Origin: Desulfobacterales bacterium
GTDB lineage: Bacteria > Desulfobacterota > Desulfobacteria > Desulfobacterales > C00003060
Direction: 5' to 3'
Length of the DNA: 6,842 nucleotides
Assembly (NCBI GenBank): GCA_030668505.1
Contig: DAOUTV010000090.1
Location: 1 to 6,842 of the forward strand
A model generated the notes under the pieces. It searched no databases, had not been told where the DNA came from, and worked only from the letters and a program-made list of their open reading frames with translations. Positions 1 through 3,848 of this stretch are shown piece by piece (position 1 is the first letter of the stretch; every line of letters begins with the position of its first letter). The translations under genes and the position numbers were made by a program.

Positions 1-15
1 AAGCAGCGGGTATTT

Positions 16-29
16 GAGAAGGAGATATA
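16..29 (+). promoter_or_regulatory. Strong ribosome binding site of the outer-membrane channel gene
   Basis: AAGGAG at 19-24 lies 5 bases before the ATG at 30 and is a near-perfect anti-16S match. The 13 bases AGAAGGAGATATA (17-29) are the same as the core of the phage T7 gene 10 leader, as I recall it. The site fixes the start at 30 over the in-frame internal ATG at 96. The window begins too close upstream to show a promoter or operator. Confidence 0.85.
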
Positions 30-1442
30 ATGACGGCAGAAAAGGGCATTGTTGAAAGCATTGAACGGGTAGCAATTAAGCGTTGGAAATACGCGATGAT
101 CGTCTTGGCCTTCATTTTTTTTGTGCTCACGAGCTGGGCAACACCGGGGTCAGCAGGCTCGGGACGTACCGAAGAAGATCTTGTGGCTGCCGAAACAGCT
201 GTTCGAACGGAGAACTCCTCAACACGAAATCTTTCAAACCTTGATCAGACCTCAACGCTCGCGGACTATCTGAAATATGCTGCGTTGAACAACCCGGGCT
301 TGGAGGCGGCGTTCAACCGATGGAAAGCTGCATTGGAGAGAGTCACACAGGTTAACTCCCTGCCTGATCCCCGTTTTAACTACGCATATTATATCGAGGA
401 GGTGGAGACTCGGGTGGGACCCCAGCGACAGAAGCTTGGCATATCTCAGACGTTTCCGTGGTTCGGGAAGTTGAAGCTGAAGGGTAACGCAGCACTCGAA
501 GCTGCGCATGCCGAAAAGGAGCAGTACGAGAAGACAAAGCTCCGGTTGTTCTACCGTGTGAAATCGGCCTACTATGAATACTACTACCTTGGCCGTGCTG
601 TGGCGATTACCAAGGAGCATATTAAGCTCTTGGCCAATCTCGAGAGCGTTGCCAGAACCCGTTTCAAGACAGGCCACGCGTCTCATACCTCCGTTATCCA
701 GGCCCAGGTTGAACTGGGAAAGCTTGATGACCGGTTGCGAACACTGACATCGCTTCGCGAGCCGATTGTAGCAAAATTGAATGCATCCCTCAACCGGCCT
801 TCAGACGCTTCCCTGCCGTGGCCTCAGGCGATTCCTTACGATAATCCGGTGTTCACGGATAAGGAGGCATTCGAGTGGCTTGCCGAGCGGAATCCTGACC
901 TTAATCGTTTAGGCTTCCTGGCTGAGAAGGAACAATTCGCCATCAAGCTTGCCAGAAAGAACTACTACCCCGACATCACGGTTGGCCTGGATTACGTGGA
1001 TACGGACGAAGCCCTGATGCCGGACACTCCTGACAGTGGAAAAGATCCAGTGATTGCTAAAGCTTCGGTTAATATACCGATCTGGTTCCGCAAGTACCGG
1101 GCAGCAGAAAAGGAAGCCAGGCTTCGCCACGCTGCTGTGCGGGAACAGCGAGTCGATACCGAGAACCGGTTGGGAGCCGATTTGAAGCTTGTTTTATATC
1201 ACTTCCGAGACGCGGGGAGGAAGATCGGCCTGTACCGCGATACGCTTATTCCCAAGGCAAACCAATCCTTAAGAGTAGCGCAACAGGGCTTTCAAGCCGG
1301 TCAGGTGAGCTTCATCTCGCTCGTAGACGCTGAAAGGTTACTTCTGGAGTTTCAACTGGCCTATGAGCGCGCGTTGGCCGATCGCGCCAAGCGAGTTGCA
1401 GAGATTGAGACCATGGTCAATAAGGATTTCTCCGGCAATTAA
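30..1442 (+). CDS. cusC: TolC/OEP-family outer-membrane efflux channel, CusC-like
   Basis: Outer-membrane exit duct of a tripartite metal exporter; trimers of this family form a beta-barrel pore with a long periplasmic alpha-helical tunnel. The 470 residues start with a basic stretch (R18, K20), a hydrophobic core at 21-36 and a likely signal peptidase I site after S41-A42. There is no cysteine anywhere, so it cannot be lipidated as E. coli CusC is. Two OEP repeats are visible, about 75-265 and 277-465. Matching elements are LPDPRF (111-116) with FPWFGK (142-147) in the first, against YYPDI (312-316) with IPIWFRK (350-356) in the second. Further matches are the helix ends RFKTGHASHTSVIQAQVEL (211-229) and GFQAGQVSFISLVDAERLLL (420-439). 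It is first in the operon, 39 bases before the adaptor. The family is certain; the substrate-specific symbol rests on the neighbours, since TolC proteins do not show their substrate in sequence. Confidence 0.93.
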   Translation: MTAEKGIVESIERVAIKRWKYAMIVLAFIFFVLTSWATPGSAGSGRTEEDLVAAETAVRTENSSTRNLSNLDQTSTLADYLKYAALNNPGLEAAFNRWKAALERVTQVNSLPDPRFNYAYYIEEVETRVGPQRQKLGISQTFPWFGKLKLKGNAALEAAHAEKEQYEKTKLRLFYRVKSAYYEYYYLGRAVAITKEHIKLLANLESVARTRFKTGHASHTSVIQAQVELGKLDDRLRTLTSLREPIVAKLNASLNRPSDASLPWPQAIPYDNPVFTDKEAFEWLAERNPDLNRLGFLAEKEQFAIKLARKNYYPDITVGLDYVDTDEALMPDTPDSGKDPVIAKASVNIPIWFRKYRAAEKEARLRHAAVREQRVDTENRLGADLKLVLYHFRDAGRKIGLYRDTLIPKANQSLRVAQQGFQAGQVSFISLVDAERLLLEFQLAYERALADRAKRVAEIETMVNKDFSGN

Positions 1443-1467
1443 AAAACATCTTCAACTCAAAAAGAGC

Positions 1468-1473
1468 AGAGGA
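1468..1473 (+). promoter_or_regulatory. Ribosome binding site of the adaptor gene
   Basis: AGAGGA lies 8 bases before the ATG at 1482, inside the only true intergenic gap of the window (1443-1481). That gap is A-rich and contains no hairpin or T-run, so I see neither a terminator nor an internal promoter; the two genes are most likely co-transcribed. Confidence 0.75.
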
Positions 1474-1481
1474 TAGACATC

Positions 1482-3848
1482 ATGAGCAAACTTACAAATA
1501 AGATGAGAGCTTTGATGGTGCCATGGGGTGTGGTTTTGCTGGTGGTTATTGCTTTCGCGGCAGGTGCGCTTATCCGGGGAGGACGTGAACCTGAGCGGAA
1601 TGGTAGTGTGCCGGCAGGTCCCGGCGCTGTAAAGGCTGCCAAGCAGGAAGCCCAGCTCTGGACCTGCTCCATGCATCCCCACATTAAACTGCCCAAGCCG
1701 GGCAAATGCCCGATTTGTGCTATGGACCTGATTCCCCTGGAGACGGCGGAAGATGAAGCAGAAGGGCTAAGGGAGTTGTCCGTCAGTGAACATTCCGCCA
1801 AACTCATGGAGGTCGAAACTGCCCCTGTTGAGAGGAAATTCGTGACTGCGGAGATCCGCATGGTCGGCAAGGTGGATTATAACGAGACGCGGGTCTCCGA
1901 TATCAGTGCCTGGGTTCCGGGTCGTCTTGACCGTCTTTTTGTGGACTATACGGGGGTGCCTGTAAGAAAGGGCGACCACATGGTCTACCTCTACAGCCCG
2001 GAGCTGCTGAGTGCTCAGGAAGAACTTCTTCAGGCCATCCAGGCAGTTAAGAACCTGAAGGGCAGCGACGTTTCGATGATACGTGAGATGTCAAAAGCCA
2101 CGGTAACTGCCGCCAGGGAAAAGTTGCGCCTGTGGGGCCTGACAGCAAAACAGATAGCCAGAATCGAAAGGCGTGGAAAGGCGAGCGACCACATGACAAT
2201 CTACTCGCCGGCCAGCGGTATTGTCATACACAAGCACGTGCAGCAAGGCATGTATGTCAACACCGGGACAAAGATCTACACGATCGCAGACCTGTCACAG
2301 GTTTGGGTGCGTTTAGACGCTTATGAATCGGACCTGATTTGGCTGCGGTACGGCCACAATGTAGAGTTCACGACGGAATCCTATCCGGGCGAAGTCTTTA
2401 AGGGAACCATATCATTCATCGACCCCATCCTGAACCAAGCCACGCGTACTGTGAAAGTGCGAGTCAACCTGGCGAATCCTGAAATGAAACTTAAACCCGG
2501 CATGTTTGTAAGGGCCATAGTAAGGGCCAAGCTCGCAAGCAGCGGCAGGGTGATGGACGTGGCGCTTGCCGGTAAATGGATCTGTCCCATGCACCCGGAG
2601 GAAGTTAAGGATTCTGCAGGAAACTGCAGCATCTGCGAGATGCCGCTGGTGCGAACCGAGTCACTCGGGTACGTGGGAGTGGATCCTGAAAAGGCCGAGA
2701 AACCTTTGGTCATACCGGCATCTGCGCCTTTGATCACGGGGAAGAGAGCAATCGTATACGTTGTCGTCCCGGACAGAGAAAAACCGACATATGAAGGGCG
2801 AGAGATCGTCCTTGGTCCTCGGGCAGGTGATTATTACTTGGTGCGACGCGGTCTGAATGAAAGGGAACGCATAGTGACAAAAGGGAGCTTCAAGATCGAC
2901 GCGGAGCTCCAAATTCAGGCTAAGCCCAGCATGATGAGTCCTGAGGGTGGAGCAGCAGGCGGCCACGCCCACGCTCATGGCGACGCGCAGAAACCCACAG
3001 AGCCGACTCCGGCGCGTGCAACCGTGACACTGCCTGATCTTGTCCGCAAGCAATTGCACAAGGTTCTTATGGCAGGCAATGCTTCAAAAGCCTCCATCGA
3101 ATCCGGTGATATCCACCAGATCCATGAAGCTTTCTCCGCACTATCAAAGCAGGTTGACTCCGTGGAAAGCGCCAAGCTAAGCGGACATGCCGCTATGTTG
3201 TGGAAGGAATATGCCATGCTTCTAGGCAACGATGCTGTCGAAGGCGGCAATGTCAAGAAGCTTTCAGAAGCAAAACAAGTGGCCAAGCTTCTGGATGAAC
3301 ATCTTTCCTCCTTTCAGGCACAGATGGCAATCTCGCATGAACACGAAGTTGACAGCGCTCCCAAAGTCAGCCCAGAATTTCGCCATCAATTGGTGAAAGT
3401 AGTGGAAGGCTATCTTGGCATGCAGACATCCCTGGCAGCGGATCAAGCCGATCAGGCTGTGCAGGGAGCCAAAAGGGCGCTTGGTGCTGTTGAAGCGGTG
3501 GATATGACATTACTGTCAGGGCAAAACCATATGGATTGGATGAAGCATGAAGGGGAGTTAAAGAAGATCCTGTCACACGTGGTCGAGGCAAAAGAGATTG
3601 AGCCCATACGAAAAGACTTCGCTGTGTTGTCTGAACTGATCGCGGCCACGACAAAACGATTCAATGCCTCGTCGCAGGCTCTGTATCAGTTCAAGTGCCC
3701 TATGGCTTTTGACAACCGCGGGGCCACGTGGCTTCAGGCTCATGAAGAAGCTGCCAATCCCTATTTCGGAAAAATGATGTTGAGATGTGGCGATCTCATA
3801 GAAGTCATTCCCGGACAAGAGCAACCTGGAGGGCACGACCATGGATAA
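1482..3848 (+). CDS. cusB: Large CusB-like RND periplasmic adaptor with two heavy-metal-binding modules and a DUF3347-like tail
   Basis: Membrane-fusion (adaptor) subunit linking the pump to the outer-membrane channel; in the Cus class it also hands Cu(I)/Ag(I) to the pump. It has 788 residues against about 400 in E. coli CusB. Order: N-terminal membrane anchor or signal (about 12-32); heavy-metal-binding module 1 (60-87); adaptor core with barrel-sandwich halves about 136-172 and 238-270 flanking a helical hairpin (174-232); beta-barrel about 272-350; module 2 (365-392); membrane-proximal domain about 396-480; His-rich linker GGHAHAHG (493-500); two helical C-terminal units (about 517-618 and 630-776); His tail GGHDHG. 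The N-terminal methionines used by E. coli CusB have no counterpart in residues 33-59; module 1 stands in that place. SD AGAGGA supports this start. The family is clear. Copper/silver as substrate is inferred from the soft-metal ligands and the pump's methionines. This domain order resembles homologues I recall from other phyla, so it is probably a lineage feature and not a one-off fusion. Confidence 0.95.
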   Translation: MSKLTNKMRALMVPWGVVLLVVIAFAAGALIRGGREPERNGSVPAGPGAVKAAKQEAQLWTCSMHPHIKLPKPGKCPICAMDLIPLETAEDEAEGLRELSVSEHSAKLMEVETAPVERKFVTAEIRMVGKVDYNETRVSDISAWVPGRLDRLFVDYTGVPVRKGDHMVYLYSPELLSAQEELLQAIQAVKNLKGSDVSMIREMSKATVTAAREKLRLWGLTAKQIARIERRGKASDHMTIYSPASGIVIHKHVQQGMYVNTGTKIYTIADLSQVWVRLDAYESDLIWLRYGHNVEFTTESYPGEVFKGTISFIDPILNQATRTVKVRVNLANPEMKLKPGMFVRAIVRAKLASSGRVMDVALAGKWICPMHPEEVKDSAGNCSICEMPLVRTESLGYVGVDPEKAEKPLVIPASAPLITGKRAIVYVVVPDREKPTYEGREIVLGPRAGDYYLVRRGLNERERIVTKGSFKIDAELQIQAKPSMMSPEGGAAGGHAHAHGDAQKPTEPTPARATVTLPDLVRKQLHKVLMAGNASKASIESGDIHQIHEAFSALSKQVDSVESAKLSGHAAMLWKEYAMLLGNDAVEGGNVKKLSEAKQVAKLLDEHLSSFQAQMAISHEHEVDSAPKVSPEFRHQLVKVVEGYLGMQTSLAADQADQAVQGAKRALGAVEAVDMTLLSGQNHMDWMKHEGELKKILSHVVEAKEIEPIRKDFAVLSELIAATTKRFNASSQALYQFKCPMAFDNRGATWLQAHEEAANPYFGKMMLRCGDLIEVIPGQEQPGGHDHG
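1659..1742 (+). other. Heavy-metal-binding module 1 of the adaptor
   Basis: Adaptor residues 60-87 read W-T-C62-S-M64-H65-P66, then C76-P-I-C79-A-M81-D-L. This is the CxMHP...CPxCxMxL pattern of the small heavy-metal-binding domain often found on Cus-type adaptors and copper P-type ATPases. The usual CPMHP is CSMHP here and the usual CGM is CAM; all likely ligands (two Cys of the CxxC, the first Cys, Met, His) are kept. It lies between the membrane anchor and the adaptor core, in the periplasm. Confidence 0.85.
2574..2657 (+). other. Heavy-metal-binding module 2, placed between beta-barrel and membrane-proximal domain
   Basis: Adaptor residues 365-392 contain C368-P-M370-H371-P372 followed by C382-S-I-C385-E-M387-P-L, a second copy of the same module. 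It follows the end of the beta-barrel (LKPGMFVRAIV, 337-347) and precedes the membrane-proximal strand region that resumes around 405-480. This puts a soft-metal site in the part of the adaptor that, in known Cus structures, sits against the pump's periplasmic domain. Confidence 0.83.
3030..3335 (+). other. C-terminal helical unit 1, degenerate copy of unit 2
   Basis: Adaptor residues about 517-618 form a mostly helical segment similar to the next unit at a near-constant offset of 112 residues. RKQLHKVL (522-529) matches RHQLVKVV (634-641), and LSGHAAMLW (566-574) matches LSGQNHMDW (678-686). It ends without the CPM...NPYFG...CG segment, so it has lost or never had the likely metal-binding end. 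I read it as a diverged duplicate of the DUF3347-like unit. Confidence 0.65.
3369..3809 (+). other. C-terminal helical unit 2, DUF3347-like, with Cys/Met signature
   Basis: Adaptor residues about 630-776 end in C739-P-M741-A-F, then N759-P-Y-F-G-K-M765-M766-L-R-C769-G. This CPM...NPYFG..ML.CG signature is what I recognise from DUF3347 domains on Bacteroidetes-type Cus adaptors. Extra soft ligands lie in the HMDWMKH segment (H683, M684, M687, H689). The two cysteines, 30 residues apart, and the methionines could bind Cu(I)/Ag(I). The function of this domain is not settled, to my knowledge. Confidence 0.72.
3828..3833 (+). promoter_or_regulatory. Ribosome binding site of the pump gene, inside the adaptor gene
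   Basis: GGAGGG lies 7 bases before the ATG at 3841 and encodes two glycines near the adaptor's C-terminus. The pump's ATG and the adaptor's TAA share ATGGATAA (3841-3848), an 8-base overlap in a different frame. This points to translational coupling, so pump and adaptor would be made in linked amounts. Confidence 0.8.

Noticed and set aside
252..686. A 144-codon minus-strand open frame inside the channel gene.
   Set aside because: It is opposite the first OEP repeat, has no family likeness, and its Leu/Arg-rich content is typical of antisense translation of a helical coding region.
1443..1481. Possible terminator or internal promoter between channel and adaptor genes.
   Set aside because: The 39 bases are A-rich with no inverted repeat and no convincing -35/-10 pair; only the ribosome site can be supported.
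2614..2629. CTGCAG-GAAA-CTGCAG, a perfect 6-bp hairpin with a GNRA-type loop inside the second metal module.
   Set aside because: The stem does not extend beyond 6 bp, and the bases are accounted for by codons for the module's S-A-G-N-C-S residues. There is no T-run or nearby start to give it a regulatory role.
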